From Lachnospiraceae bacterium UBA3638 (GTDB lineage Bacteria; Bacillota; Clostridia; Lachnospirales; Lachnospiraceae), in contig DFKT01000083.1 in the NCBI GenBank assembly GCA_002373595.1, positions 1-29,080 on the forward strand: a DNA stretch of 29,080 bases, in the 5' to 3' direction. The translations under genes and the position numbers were made by a program. The notes under the pieces were generated by a model. It worked only from the letters and a program-made list of their open reading frames with translations, ran no database searches and was not told the DNA's origin. Shown here piece after piece: positions 16,458 to 24,843 of this stretch (the first letter of the stretch is position 1; each line of letters begins with the position of its first letter).

Positions 16458-17189
16458 ATGGCAAAACTTAAAGTTGCACTTGCATCACTCGCACTCGGCA
16501 TAGTCCTGCTCGCATCGGGACTTCCCGATCTCATCCCTATGCTGAAGGCACCGATCGACGCCGGCGTTACCGAGCCCACCGCACTTAGAAAGGGCGACCA
16601 CGTAATGATGGAGGTAAATGTTTGCTACGATTACCTCATCACCGAGACTACCACCACCGAGAAGAACGGCAAGGTACAGTCTACCAAAGAGAGCAGCAGA
16701 TATTATGCAGTACCCGTATTCGCTGTAGATGATCAGGGTGCATACATCAATCACCTTGTAGTTATCAAGGCTCCCTCCAAGGATTTCGCAGCATTCGACA
16801 AGGCTATCGAGAGATTTGATGAGTGGTGGGATGATGAGACCGGAGAGGTTGCATATCCCGAAGAGATCCTCGTTACCGTTGACGGAGTGCTCAAGAATAT
16901 GTCCGACAAGGAGCGTGGATTCGTAAAGCAGTATTTTGACGATCCCGATTTCGAGAGCTATTGCCCTGCATATGTACTCTATCCGAAGAGCAAGGGAACT
17001 CTCATCGGACTTACCGTTGTAGGAGCAGCTATCCTTATCTTTGGTATCGCATACAGCGTAGTAGGTATCGGTGCCAGCAAGAAGGAGAAGGCTGCTAAGG
17101 CTCAGCGCGCAGCACAGGCAGCAGCTACCGGATACTACAATGCACCTCAGGATGCAACCTTCAACAACGATCCTAACGGATTCAGATGA
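16458..17189 (+). CDS. Membrane protein with TM helices at both ends, function unknown
   Basis: 243 residues. One helix lies near residues 5-25 and another near 184-208 (GTLIGLTVVGAAILIFGIA). The ~155 residues between them are soluble and probably extracytoplasmic, with Thr/Lys-rich and Trp-Trp-Asp-Asp segments but no recognised motif. After the second helix there is a short basic Ala/Lys tail ending in an Asn/Pro-rich stretch. The start has AAAAAGGAG upstream. Its last codons overlap the first codon of the pseudouridine synthase gene by four bases (ATGA), so translation of the two is probably coupled. Confidence 0.75.
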   Translation: MAKLKVALASLALGIVLLASGLPDLIPMLKAPIDAGVTEPTALRKGDHVMMEVNVCYDYLITETTTTEKNGKVQSTKESSRYYAVPVFAVDDQGAYINHLVVIKAPSKDFAAFDKAIERFDEWWDDETGEVAYPEEILVTVDGVLKNMSDKERGFVKQYFDDPDFESYCPAYVLYPKSKGTLIGLTVVGAAILIFGIAYSVVGIGASKKEKAAKAQRAAQAAATGYYNAPQDATFNNDPNGFR

Positions 17190-17929
17190 GACTTGATAAG
17201 TATCTCTGCGAAGCAGGGATAGGAACAAGAAGTGAGGTCAAAAAACTCATTTCAAAGAAGAAAGTGACTGTTAACGATAGATGCGCCGACGATCCGGGGA
17301 TGCATATTGCCCCCGGATCTGACGCGGTCTTTGCTGACGGCAAAGAGATCACTTTCAAAGAGCATGTATATTATATGCTGAATAAGCCTGCCGGAGTCAT
17401 TACTGCCTCTAAGGACAGGAATGACAAAACGGTCCTGGACTTCTTTCCGGATGTACTTAAGGACAGACTTGAGCCTGTCGGCAGGCTTGATAAAGATACG
17501 GAGGGGCTGCTCCTTTTGACCGATGATGGAGCGCTCATCCATAGGCTCATCTCTCCGAAGTATCATGTTGATAAGGAATATGAAGTTCATATCCCTGAGA
17601 TGCTGTCGGAGGAAGCAGTTAAACGTATTGAAGAAGGACTGGATATCGGAGACGATAAACCGACGCTTCCTGCCAAGGTGAAGATACCGGACCGGATGTG
17701 CGAGCCAAAGTGCGGCGCAGTGGCGGTGATAAACCTGATAATACATGAAGGCCGTTTTCATCAGGTTAAGAGAATGGCTGAAGCGGTGGGAAGCAAAGTA
17801 CTGTATCTGAAGAGACTGCGTATGGGGAGCATTGTACTCGATGAACGTTTGGGGACGGGAGAGTACAGAGAGCTTACGCAGCAGGAAATAGACTATCTGT
17901 ATGAAGACAGTAAAGGGGGTAAACGATAA
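17186..17929 (+). CDS. rsuA: RsuA-type rRNA pseudouridine synthase
   Basis: 247 residues. Residues 1-~60 are an S4 RNA-binding domain (MRLDKYLCEAGIGTRSEVKK). The catalytic motif VGRLDKDTEGLLLLTDDG carries Asp102, the same position as the catalytic Asp of E. coli RsuA. Later conserved stretches are HVDKEYEVHI, EGRFHQVKRM and KRLRMGSI. Members isomerise a uridine in ribosomal RNA in the cytoplasm; TDDG favours RsuA (16S position 516) over RluB, but I cannot exclude the latter. The start codon overlaps the stop of the preceding membrane protein gene and has no strong ribosome site of its own, so it is likely coupled. The esterase gene overlaps its stop by one base. Confidence 0.85.
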   Translation: MRLDKYLCEAGIGTRSEVKKLISKKKVTVNDRCADDPGMHIAPGSDAVFADGKEITFKEHVYYMLNKPAGVITASKDRNDKTVLDFFPDVLKDRLEPVGRLDKDTEGLLLLTDDGALIHRLISPKYHVDKEYEVHIPEMLSEEAVKRIEEGLDIGDDKPTLPAKVKIPDRMCEPKCGAVAVINLIIHEGRFHQVKRMAEAVGSKVLYLKRLRMGSIVLDERLGTGEYRELTQQEIDYLYEDSKGGKR

Positions 17930-19281
17930 TGCTCAGAAAAACTACTGTTGAGAACGGTAAGATCCACGGTATTGCAGGCGCAGATCCCAGGATCACGGCA
18001 TACAAGGGAGTACCTTTTGCAAAGCCGCCTGTAGGAGAACTCAGATGGAGAGCTCCGCAGAGGCTGGATGAGAAGTGGGACGGAGAGTATTATGCGGTCG
18101 ATTTCGCACCTATCTCCGTACAGGATCAGCCCGGAGTCGGAACTGACGTGTATTGCAAAGAGTGGCATGTCGACCCCGATATTCCGATGGATGAGGACTG
18201 TCTCTACCTTAATATATGGACGCCCGCCAAGAGTGCGGATGAGAAGCTTCCTGTACTCGTATGGTTTTTTGGTGGCGGATACCAGTGGGGATACACCGCT
18301 GAGATGGAGTTTGACGGAGAGAGGATCGCAAGGAGAGGAGTCATCGTAGTAAGCGTCAACTATAGATTGGCAGCACTCGGATTCATGGTTCATCCCGAGA
18401 TAACCGCAGATGCTAAGGCACACGGAGAAGCTCCCGGCAATTTCGGACTTCTCGATCAGCAGGCGGGACTTAACTGGGTAAGGAGAAATATCGCGGCATT
18501 CGGAGGAGATCCGGACCGCATTACTATAGCAGGCCAGTCGGCAGGCGGCGGAAGCGTTATGCAACAGCTCACCTGCAAAGATAATTTTGACATCATCAAG
18601 GGTGCCGTGATCTTCAGCGGTATGATCAAGCACCCCGATCCGAAAATGGATATATTTAAACCTATTAAACTTGAGGAAGCAGAAAAGAGAGGTCAGGACT
18701 TCTTCAACTTCCTCGGCGTAAAGAATCTCACTGAAGCGAGAGCACTGGATGCCTTTGAGATCAGAGCAAAGTACGGACAGTACGCTGCAGAGCATCCGAG
18801 AGTATTCCCGATAGAGGACGGAGTATTCTGCGTGGGTGATCCGTATACCAGATTCATAAACGGTGACAGAGCAAAGGTCCCTGTATTTGCGGGCAATACC
18901 GTGGATGAATTTGTTATAGACGGAAGGAGTATAGTGGAGCCTTCTGTTAAAAACGCATTCCTTAGCTCGGGCGCTGACAATATGTACTACTACTGCTTCG
19001 AACCGGATATCCCGGGTGATGATCATCCCGGATGCTTCCACTCATGCGATCTCTGGTTCTTCTTTGAGACCTTGGGCAAATGCTGGAGACATTATGTTGG
19101 CAGACATTACGATCTCGCCAGACAGATGTGCAATTACTATGCGAACTTCGTAAAGAACGGTACACCCAATGGCAACGATCCTGACGGAAGCGTAATGCCG
19201 GAGTGGAAACCGTATACCGCATCGGAACATTTTGAGATGCATTTCACATCGGACGGAGCTAAGGGCTGTATCGGTGATTAA
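17929..19281 (+). CDS. Type-B carboxylesterase (alpha/beta hydrolase), cytoplasmic
   Basis: 450 residues without a signal peptide. The family is clear from KGVPFAKPPVGELRWRAPQ near residue 25, EDCLYLNIWTP near residue 87, the oxyanion-hole stretch WFFGGGYQWG, and the nucleophile elbow GQSAGG with Ser204. Glu327 (GNTVDEF) and His371 (GCFHSCDLW) complete a plausible triad. These enzymes hydrolyse carboxylic esters of many kinds. Next to intracellular GH8 and GH5 enzymes, removal of acetyl or feruloyl groups from imported oligosaccharides is a reasonable inference, not proven. The start codon shares one base with the upstream stop (TAATG). It is slightly shorter than typical family members of ~490 residues. 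Confidence 0.85.
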   Translation: MLRKTTVENGKIHGIAGADPRITAYKGVPFAKPPVGELRWRAPQRLDEKWDGEYYAVDFAPISVQDQPGVGTDVYCKEWHVDPDIPMDEDCLYLNIWTPAKSADEKLPVLVWFFGGGYQWGYTAEMEFDGERIARRGVIVVSVNYRLAALGFMVHPEITADAKAHGEAPGNFGLLDQQAGLNWVRRNIAAFGGDPDRITIAGQSAGGGSVMQQLTCKDNFDIIKGAVIFSGMIKHPDPKMDIFKPIKLEEAEKRGQDFFNFLGVKNLTEARALDAFEIRAKYGQYAAEHPRVFPIEDGVFCVGDPYTRFINGDRAKVPVFAGNTVDEFVIDGRSIVEPSVKNAFLSSGADNMYYYCFEPDIPGDDHPGCFHSCDLWFFFETLGKCWRHYVGRHYDLARQMCNYYANFVKNGTPNGNDPDGSVMPEWKPYTASEHFEMHFTSDGAKGCIGD

Positions 19282-19322
19282 GCGGGTAGCATAATACATA
19301 GGACTATTATAAGGAGAAAAGT

Positions 19323-20351
19323 ATGAGAGAGTGGAAAGGCTATAATCACGGCATAAACCTCGGCGGATGGTTTTCACAGTGTGATCACTCCGAGGACAGG
19401 TATGACAATTTCATTACCGAAGACGATATCAAAAAGATAAGCGAATGGGGACTCGACCATGTCAGACTTCCTATTGATTATAACCTGATCGCATATGACA
19501 ACGGAGAAATCAAGACCAAGGGATTCAATTATCTTGATTGTGCACTCCTCTGGTGTGAGAGACACAATCTCAATATGATCATCGATCTGCACAAGACTTT
19601 CGGATACTCCTTTGATGCGGGCGAGAAAGAGGACGGATTCTTTGAGAGAAGCGATTATCAGCAGAGATTCTACAGACTCTGGGAAGAAATCGCCAGGAGA
19701 TACGGAAACCGCGGAGAAGGTGTTGCATTCGAGCTTCTCAATGAGGTGACTGACAGGGATTATTGTGACAGATGGAATCTGATCGCCGACGAATGTATCA
19801 GAAGGATCAGAGTGATAGCTCCTCGCGTCAAGATCCTCGTCGGCGGATACTGGAATAACAGCATCGAAGCACTCAAGGATCTCAAGCCTCCTTTTGATGA
19901 GAATATCATTTATAATTTCCATTGCTATGAGCCTCTCATCTTTACTCATCAGGGAGCTCCCTGGATTCCGACTATGGATACTTCATTCAGGATCTCCATT
20001 AACTCCACTTATGCGGAGCTCAAGGAAGCCAATACCAGGATGATGTCACAGGTGGCTGTGAGCTATGATGCTTTTGATCCTGACAAGTCTCTCGGAACGG
20101 AGTATTTTGAGAAGTACTTCTCCGAGGCGGTAAGAATAGCAGAGGAGAGAAATGTACCTCTGTACTGCGGTGAGTATGGAGTCATCAACAGAGCCGAGCC
20201 GGAAGAGATAGTGAAGTGGTATGAACTCATAGGAACTACTTTTGATAAGTATAATATCGGAAGAGCTGCATGGAGTTATCGTGCGATGGATTTCGGATTC
20301 GTCGACGATCATATGGCAGGAGTTCTTGATAAGGTTATCAAATATCTGTGA
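19323..20351 (+). CDS. GH5 endoglucanase/beta-glucanase, CelC-like, cytoplasmic
   Basis: 342 residues without a signal peptide, carbohydrate-binding module or dockerin. It opens with HGINLGGWFSQ and DHVRLPIDY, has the acid/base Glu141 in FELLNEV and the nucleophile Glu284 in YCGEYGV. Length, motifs and overall pattern match Clostridium thermocellum CelC (343 residues, Glu140 and Glu280 as I recall them). CelC-type enzymes cut beta-1,4- and mixed-linkage glucans. Lacking export signals, this copy should cut cello- or mixed-linkage oligosaccharides inside the cell, feeding the GH3 beta-glucosidase at 26924. TAAGGAG lies eight bases upstream of the start. Confidence 0.9.
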   Translation: MREWKGYNHGINLGGWFSQCDHSEDRYDNFITEDDIKKISEWGLDHVRLPIDYNLIAYDNGEIKTKGFNYLDCALLWCERHNLNMIIDLHKTFGYSFDAGEKEDGFFERSDYQQRFYRLWEEIARRYGNRGEGVAFELLNEVTDRDYCDRWNLIADECIRRIRVIAPRVKILVGGYWNNSIEALKDLKPPFDENIIYNFHCYEPLIFTHQGAPWIPTMDTSFRISINSTYAELKEANTRMMSQVAVSYDAFDPDKSLGTEYFEKYFSEAVRIAEERNVPLYCGEYGVINRAEPEEIVKWYELIGTTFDKYNIGRAAWSYRAMDFGFVDDHMAGVLDKVIKYL

Positions 20352-20366
20352 TCGGGAGAAATATAA

Positions 20367-20939
20367 ATGGGAAGACAAAGCTGGAAACCTTCTAATCTGC
20401 TCAATCCGCTCCCTGTAGTACTTGTGAGCTGCTGCGATAATGAAGGGCACAAGAATGTGATGACTGTAGCATGGGCGGGCACGATATGCTCCGATCCCGT
20501 GATGCTTTCGGTTTCTATCAGGAAATCAAGATACTCGTACGACATGATAAAGAGTACCGGTGAATTCGTAGTAAGCCTTGTAAATGAGCAACTTACCAAG
20601 GTTACGGATTATGTCGGAGTGAAGTCGGGAAGAGATGTTGATAAGTTTGCACTCGAAGGAGATCTTAAACTCACAGCGATCCCCTCGGAGAAGGTTAAAG
20701 CTCCGAGTATCGCCGAGAGTCCCGTATGTCTCGAGTGCGTTGTTAAGGATGTGCTCGAACTCGGATCGCACGATATGTTTATCGCTGAAGTGGTTGCGAC
20801 CAATATAGATGAAGAATATCTCGATGAGAACGGAAAGCTGGATCTTGAGAAAGCGGATCTTGTATCGTATTCACACGGAGAATACTACATCCTTGGTAAA
20901 AAGCTCGGAAAATTCGGATACTCTGTGAGGAAAAAGTAA
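20367..20939 (+). CDS. Flavin reductase family protein (FMN-binding)
   Basis: 190 residues, the usual length of the flavin-reductase-like FMN-binding split-barrel family. Visible hallmarks are the amino-terminal PLPVVLVSCCD strand, VMTVAWAGTICSDPVMLSVS (which lines the FMN site in this family), and STGEFVVSLVNE. The carboxyl part ends YSHGEYYILGKKLGKFGYSVRK, typical of the Clostridial subgroup. Such proteins bind FMN and reduce flavins or small acceptors using NAD(P)H; the natural substrate is unknown. CGGGAGAAA precedes the start, 15 bases after the GH5 stop, and the next gene overlaps its stop codon. Confidence 0.85.
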   Translation: MGRQSWKPSNLLNPLPVVLVSCCDNEGHKNVMTVAWAGTICSDPVMLSVSIRKSRYSYDMIKSTGEFVVSLVNEQLTKVTDYVGVKSGRDVDKFALEGDLKLTAIPSEKVKAPSIAESPVCLECVVKDVLELGSHDMFIAEVVATNIDEEYLDENGKLDLEKADLVSYSHGEYYILGKKLGKFGYSVRKK

Positions 20940-21428
20940 ATGCTCGGAAATGCTGCTGGCAGAAAGATAGTATTGTACACACCTGATTATATTGCAGTCA
21001 GGATCAGAACCAACGGATCTATGCTCGAATATGCCGATATAGATGGTATCGATGCGATAAAGGTCGAGAGAGGCATACGCCTTGATGAGTATATGGGAAG
21101 AGCCGGAGCGGGAACTGCAGAGACCAAAAACATACTGTCTGCGTTCATTGATTTTATAGGGGACCTTCCTCTGGTTGGATACAATCTCGATGAATTCGGT
21201 ATGAAGATCCTCTGCAGAGAGACTGAAAGGATATGGGGCAAGGTACCGGATAATGAATACATAGATATACTTCAGCTTTCAAAGGCTTTTATCCCGGGTT
21301 TGGAAGACTACTCATTGGAAACACTTGCACAGCATTATGAGATAGAGAATTTCGATCCGTACAGAGATATGAGTATCAGCAGAGCGATAATAAAGATATA
21401 TGAGAATCTCGGACACGAGATGATTTGA
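20940..21428 (+). CDS. DEDD (DnaQ-like) exonuclease fold protein lacking catalytic residues
   Basis: 162 residues. The order of landmarks follows DnaQ/PolC-epsilon exonucleases: DYIAVRIRTNG where the family has D-x-E (DIETTG), FIDFIGDLPLVGYNL where it has LVGHN, DILQLSKAFIPGLEDYSLETL (as in DTL-LARKLLP-L), and YRDMSISRAIIKIYE where it has HRALxDAxA. At each site the metal-binding residues are gone: Asp and Glu of motif I are both Arg, the His of the last motif is Tyr, and its Asp is Ile. It is therefore probably a non-catalytic relative, perhaps nucleic-acid binding. GAGGA lies eight bases upstream of the ATG, which directly abuts the flavin reductase stop. Confidence 0.7.
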   Translation: MLGNAAGRKIVLYTPDYIAVRIRTNGSMLEYADIDGIDAIKVERGIRLDEYMGRAGAGTAETKNILSAFIDFIGDLPLVGYNLDEFGMKILCRETERIWGKVPDNEYIDILQLSKAFIPGLEDYSLETLAQHYEIENFDPYRDMSISRAIIKIYENLGHEMI

Positions 21429-21443
21429 ACGGAGGTTTTAGTA

Positions 21444-21734
21444 ATGGCTAACAGAGAAGAATTGATATCATCACTCGCCGCATCGGTAGGACTTGCAGGG
21501 CCCGCATCTAAATATGAGCCCTCGAGATATGACAGGATGACAGGGACATTGTATTGTGACGGATATGTGATAACCGGAACGATAATAAACGAGGCACTGG
21601 CTTATTTCCAGAATATGAAGATGCGTGCGGAAAAGGAGGACAATGAACAGTCCAGACATACCGCACTTATATATAAGACTGCTATAGAGGCGATCCTTAT
21701 GATGCAAAAGGGTCACGAGAATAAAGCAGAATAA
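21444..21734 (+). CDS. Small hypothetical protein
   Basis: 96 residues, not recognised. It is soluble with no signal peptide; the middle reads GTLYCDGYVITGTIINEALAY, followed by a mostly helical, charged carboxyl half (MRAEKEDNEQSRHTALIYKT). GGAGG eight bases upstream supports translation. It lies between the degenerate exonuclease and the ABC transporter with gaps of only 15 bp on each side, so it should be on the same transcript. Confidence 0.7.
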   Translation: MANREELISSLAASVGLAGPASKYEPSRYDRMTGTLYCDGYVITGTIINEALAYFQNMKMRAEKEDNEQSRHTALIYKTAIEAILMMQKGHENKAE

Positions 21735-21749
21735 TACGGAGGATAAGAA

Positions 21750-22535
21750 ATGAACTACAGTGATGTCATTACCGGTATCGGAATACACAAGAGTTACGGC
21801 AAGTTTGAACTCTCGATCCCGGAGCTTCATATTCCGAAGGGATATGCAACGGCTCTTATCGGAGAGAACGGCGCCGGAAAGACCACTCTTCTCAATATTC
21901 TCGCAGGCATCCGACTTGATGCCAAGGGAGACTTTACCTACTTCGAGAAGTACAAAGGCATAGAGAGTGATAAGGCTGTAAAGGAGAAGATAGGATATGT
22001 CGGACCGGACAATTACTATCTCCCTCACTGGAACACCAAGCAGGTAAAGGAGATCACCTCTCTTCTTTTCAATTCTTTTGATGCAAACAGATTTGATCTG
22101 TTCGCCAGGGAGCTTGCTCTTGATATGGAAGGCAATATGAACCTCCCCAAGAAAGTCACGGAGCTCTCCGACGGAAACAGAATGAAACTCATGCTCTGCG
22201 GAGTTCTTGCCAGAGATACCGAGATGCTTCTTCTTGATGAGCCTGCATCGCCGCTTGATCCCCTTATGCGTGACAAACTCTGCGAACTTATCAGAAATTA
22301 TATGAATGAGGGCGCGGGAGAGAGGAGTGCATTTTTCTCTACTCATAATGTAGCTGATATGGAAGCTGTCACCGATTATGCGATGATCATGGAGAACGGA
22401 ACCATAGTCGAGCAGGGATTTGTAAATGAACTGAAAGAGAAATACGCACATCTTAAGGAGGACGGGAAGCCCACGCTTACTGATATTTCCGTGGCTGTAA
22501 TGAAGGAGCATACAAGGCTTCGTCTGGGGATGTGA
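21750..22535 (+). CDS. ABC transporter ATP-binding protein
   Basis: 261 residues. Walker A is GENGAGKTT at residues 38-46, Walker B is MLLLDEPASPLDP, and the His of the H-loop is in STHN. The signature motif reads LSDGNRMKL in place of the common LSGGQ, which is frequent in two-gene export-type systems of Clostridia (YtrB/BcrA-like). It should sit on the cytoplasmic face and power the two membrane proteins encoded next. GGAGG precedes the start. The substrate cannot be told from the sequence; lantibiotic or peptide defence, cell-wall or lipid export are all seen in this group. Confidence 0.88.
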   Translation: MNYSDVITGIGIHKSYGKFELSIPELHIPKGYATALIGENGAGKTTLLNILAGIRLDAKGDFTYFEKYKGIESDKAVKEKIGYVGPDNYYLPHWNTKQVKEITSLLFNSFDANRFDLFARELALDMEGNMNLPKKVTELSDGNRMKLMLCGVLARDTEMLLLDEPASPLDPLMRDKLCELIRNYMNEGAGERSAFFSTHNVADMEAVTDYAMIMENGTIVEQGFVNELKEKYAHLKEDGKPTLTDISVAVMKEHTRLRLGM

Positions 22536-22536
22536 T

Positions 22537-23190
22537 ATGAAGAGTTTTAAGACATATTTAGCAGTATATCCATTCCTGTACAAGATAGTCATTATCATCG
22601 TGATGCCTCTTATTGTATTTAAGACCGGATTCTCTGCATGCTTGGAAGCGGTACTTGATACATATATCAAGATGATGGCAGGCGGAATGATCGTGATGGC
22701 AGCAGAACTCTACGGAGAGTTTTATTCCATGGGAGCGATATGTACCAAGAAGCTTCCTTTTGGGGAACTGCTGATGAGCTCACCTTACGCGAAAGAGTTT
22801 GTTAAGCGATTTGCCGTGGCAGATGCGGTAAGAAAGATCGTGATCAATACACTGATCTTTACATTGCCGCAGGTGATCCTGATGATAATGGGAGAAGAGT
22901 ATGCGAGACCTTTCCTCGGACTTGCGATCGGAGTAACGGTAAGCTTTGCGGTACTCTTCGGAACATGGTTCTATAGGAATACGAGCTCCCCGCTGATGTT
23001 TATGGTAGTCCTTCTGGCTACGGCATTTGTGTTTGCATTCCTGAGTGCATTTACAGCTGTTCTTTATGCGACTTTTGTTAAGTATATTTTCTTCGTGATC
23101 AGCCTGGGACTTATGATCATGATGGTGTTTGTATCGATTCATTCGCTTGTTAAGAGCGTGGAAGGAGACTTTTATGATATCAGGCATTAA
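22537..23190 (+). CDS. ABC-2-like permease subunit A
   Basis: 217 residues with five or six hydrophobic segments (for example IVIIIVMPLIVF, INTLIFTLPQVILMIM, FLGLAIGVTVSFAVLF, FMVVLLATAFVFAFLSAF, FVISLGLMIMMVFV). It starts one base after the ATPase stop, overlaps the second permease by 17 bp and is therefore certainly part of the transporter operon. No substrate-specific motif is visible. It is probably paired with the following gene as a heterodimeric membrane domain. Confidence 0.8.
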   Translation: MKSFKTYLAVYPFLYKIVIIIVMPLIVFKTGFSACLEAVLDTYIKMMAGGMIVMAAELYGEFYSMGAICTKKLPFGELLMSSPYAKEFVKRFAVADAVRKIVINTLIFTLPQVILMIMGEEYARPFLGLAIGVTVSFAVLFGTWFYRNTSSPLMFMVVLLATAFVFAFLSAFTAVLYATFVKYIFFVISLGLMIMMVFVSIHSLVKSVEGDFYDIRH

Positions 23191-23869
23191 GGAAAATCTG
23201 AAACTCGGTTCGTCGCTTTTAAGGTACGGTTTTCAGATGAAGACCAATATAATACTGCTTGTGCTCTTTACGGTCATAGGAATTGTCGAGGATTTCGGAT
23301 CTAAGGGAGATTACATGATGGGTCTGTACTTCCTGGCGATAGTTTCCATGTACATATCACAGTTCCTTAACGGAGTATGTATGTCGGCGATGGCACAGAG
23401 CTCCCCTTACAAGCATGAGATACTCGTTGAGATACCCACGATATTCCATGCGCTCATATCAGGCGGATTCTTCGTACTCGTAGTCGTGCTGAGATTCCTG
23501 TATTCATCGATGGGTGATCTCAGTATCCTCGCTATAGCAGGACCTGTTATGTTCAGCGTGATGAGTATCATGATCTCCTGCTACAATCTGCTCATATACC
23601 GATTCCCTGTGGTTGGATATGCATTCCTTGCTGTGATCATCATGGTGCTCATGTTTGGCGGAACGTTCAATGTGCCGGCTGATATGCCCGAAGCACAGCA
23701 CGGATATCTCTCGCTTCCGATCTTTTCGTCGCTTACCACTTCGATAGTCGCAGGTATTGTGATACTGATACTCGATGTGGCTCTGTTTTACGGATTGTCT
23801 GTTGTGTTGTACAAGAAATCGCTCTCAAGGGCCATCTTTAAGAGAGCGATCGCCAGTGCCAAGAAATGA
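23174..23869 (+). CDS. ABC-2-like permease subunit B
   Basis: 231 residues from the ATG at 23174, which has AAGGAG six bases upstream; an upstream in-frame ATG at 23129 lies deep inside the previous gene and lacks a ribosome site. Six hydrophobic helices are visible (NIILLVLFTVIGIV, YFLAIVSMYISQFL, LISGGFFVLVVVLRFL, ILAIAGPVMFSVMSI, YAFLAVIIMVLMF, ILILDVALFYGLSVVL). A basic tail (KSLSRAIFKRAIASAKK) would lie in the cytoplasm. It completes the ATPase plus two-permease set; size and layout match the preceding subunit. Confidence 0.8.
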   Translation: MISGIKENLKLGSSLLRYGFQMKTNIILLVLFTVIGIVEDFGSKGDYMMGLYFLAIVSMYISQFLNGVCMSAMAQSSPYKHEILVEIPTIFHALISGGFFVLVVVLRFLYSSMGDLSILAIAGPVMFSVMSIMISCYNLLIYRFPVVGYAFLAVIIMVLMFGGTFNVPADMPEAQHGYLSLPIFSSLTTSIVAGIVILILDVALFYGLSVVLYKKSLSRAIFKRAIASAKK

Positions 23870-23877
23870 TGTGAACT

Positions 23878-24552
23878 ATGTACAGATATGTATTTTTTGA
23901 TCTTGATGGAACGCTCACTCAGTCTGAGTTCGGGATCATCAATTCGATCACATATGCACTTAACCGGATGGGAATAGAGGTGGATGACCCTGAAAGCGTG
24001 AAGCGCTTTATAGGGCCGCCTCTTATTATGGCATTCAAGGATTTCTATGGGATGTCGGATGATGATGCAACCAAAGCCGCCGGATATTACAGAGAGTATT
24101 ACAATGCGGGAGAGATCTATAATGCGCCTCTTTATGAAGGTATAGAGGATGCACTTCGCACTCTTTCGGAGAATGGATGCAAGCTCTATGTGGTTACCTC
24201 GAAACCGACAGTTTTCGCCAGGGATATAGTGGACCATTTTGATATCCTGAAATATTTCGAGGATGTAATAGGTCCCGATCTTTCCGACAGGAGTTATACC
24301 AAGGTAGAGCTTGTGGAGCGTGCGATAAATGCCGCACATGAAAAGTTTGATGCGGAAGGATCGTCTGTCGATAAAAAAGACTATATCATGATAGGCGACA
24401 GATATTACGATATCGATGGAGCTAACGGCAACAGTATCGATTCAATAGCGGTGCTCTACGGATACGGGAATCGTGAAGAATTTGAGAAGGCCGGAGCTAC
24501 ATATATTATAGAAAAAGCCTGCGAGATAGCAGACATTGCATTAGACAGATAA
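23878..24552 (+). CDS. HAD-superfamily phosphatase, phosphoglycolate-phosphatase-like
   Basis: 224 residues. HAD motif I is FFDLDGTL (Asp8 and Asp10), motif II is VVTSKP, motif III is the Lys of YTKVELV, and motif IV is MIGDRYYDIDGA. The helical cap between motifs I and II (GIINSITYALNRMG) is of the Gph/PGMB type. These cytoplasmic enzymes remove phosphate from small metabolites; phosphoglycolate or pyrophosphate are common for close relatives, but the substrate is unproven. It starts eight bases after the transporter operon with no good ribosome site, so it may rely on read-through translation. Confidence 0.85.
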   Translation: MYRYVFFDLDGTLTQSEFGIINSITYALNRMGIEVDDPESVKRFIGPPLIMAFKDFYGMSDDDATKAAGYYREYYNAGEIYNAPLYEGIEDALRTLSENGCKLYVVTSKPTVFARDIVDHFDILKYFEDVIGPDLSDRSYTKVELVERAINAAHEKFDAEGSSVDKKDYIMIGDRYYDIDGANGNSIDSIAVLYGYGNREEFEKAGATYIIEKACEIADIALDR

Positions 24553-24576
24553 AAGGGATCACAAAAGCAGGTGGAT

Positions 24577-24782
24577 ATGAAAAAGAGAATTGTAAAAGTA
24601 TATGCTTTAATATGTCTGGCAATGATCATGCTGTCGATGGAGGTTTTGTTGAACCCAACAGTGACGGAACGATCAATCTGAATATCGATCCACTTACCAA
24701 GATCATTTTAACCCCCGGCCAGTCTATCGAACTCGCATCTCAGTCCATGGACGCAGGCGTACATGTATTTATATCATACTGA
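24577..24782 (+). pseudogene. Frameshifted gene for a small secreted protein
   Basis: Frame 1 from ATG 24577 gives a signal-peptide-like start (MKKRIVKVYALICLAMIMLS) and stops at 24681 after 34 residues. A second frame, open at least from 24612 to the stop at 24782, reads like real protein: GGFVEPNSDGTINLNIDP followed by KIILTPGQSIELASQ. Joining the signal peptide to the second frame needs one -1 shift between about 24612 and 24678. Neither piece alone makes sense, so this looks like a small exported protein disabled by a single indel, or a sequencing error. AGGTGG lies directly before the start. The rest of the 291-base gap (24783-24843) only holds the leader of the next gene. Confidence 0.5.
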
Positions 24783-24843
24783 TCAGTTGTTAGAGTTACT
24801 AATGATAATTATTTGATTCATAAGATACAAGGAGGATATACCC

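Noticed and set aside
17893..19041. Long minus-strand frame of 382 codons opposite the carboxylesterase
   Set aside because: The plus frame has all carboxylesterase motifs; the antisense frame has no recognisable domain and no ribosome site.
21471..22670. Long minus-strand frame of 399 codons opposite the ABC ATPase
   Set aside because: The plus frames encode Walker A/B motifs and good ribosome sites; the antisense frame is a composition shadow.
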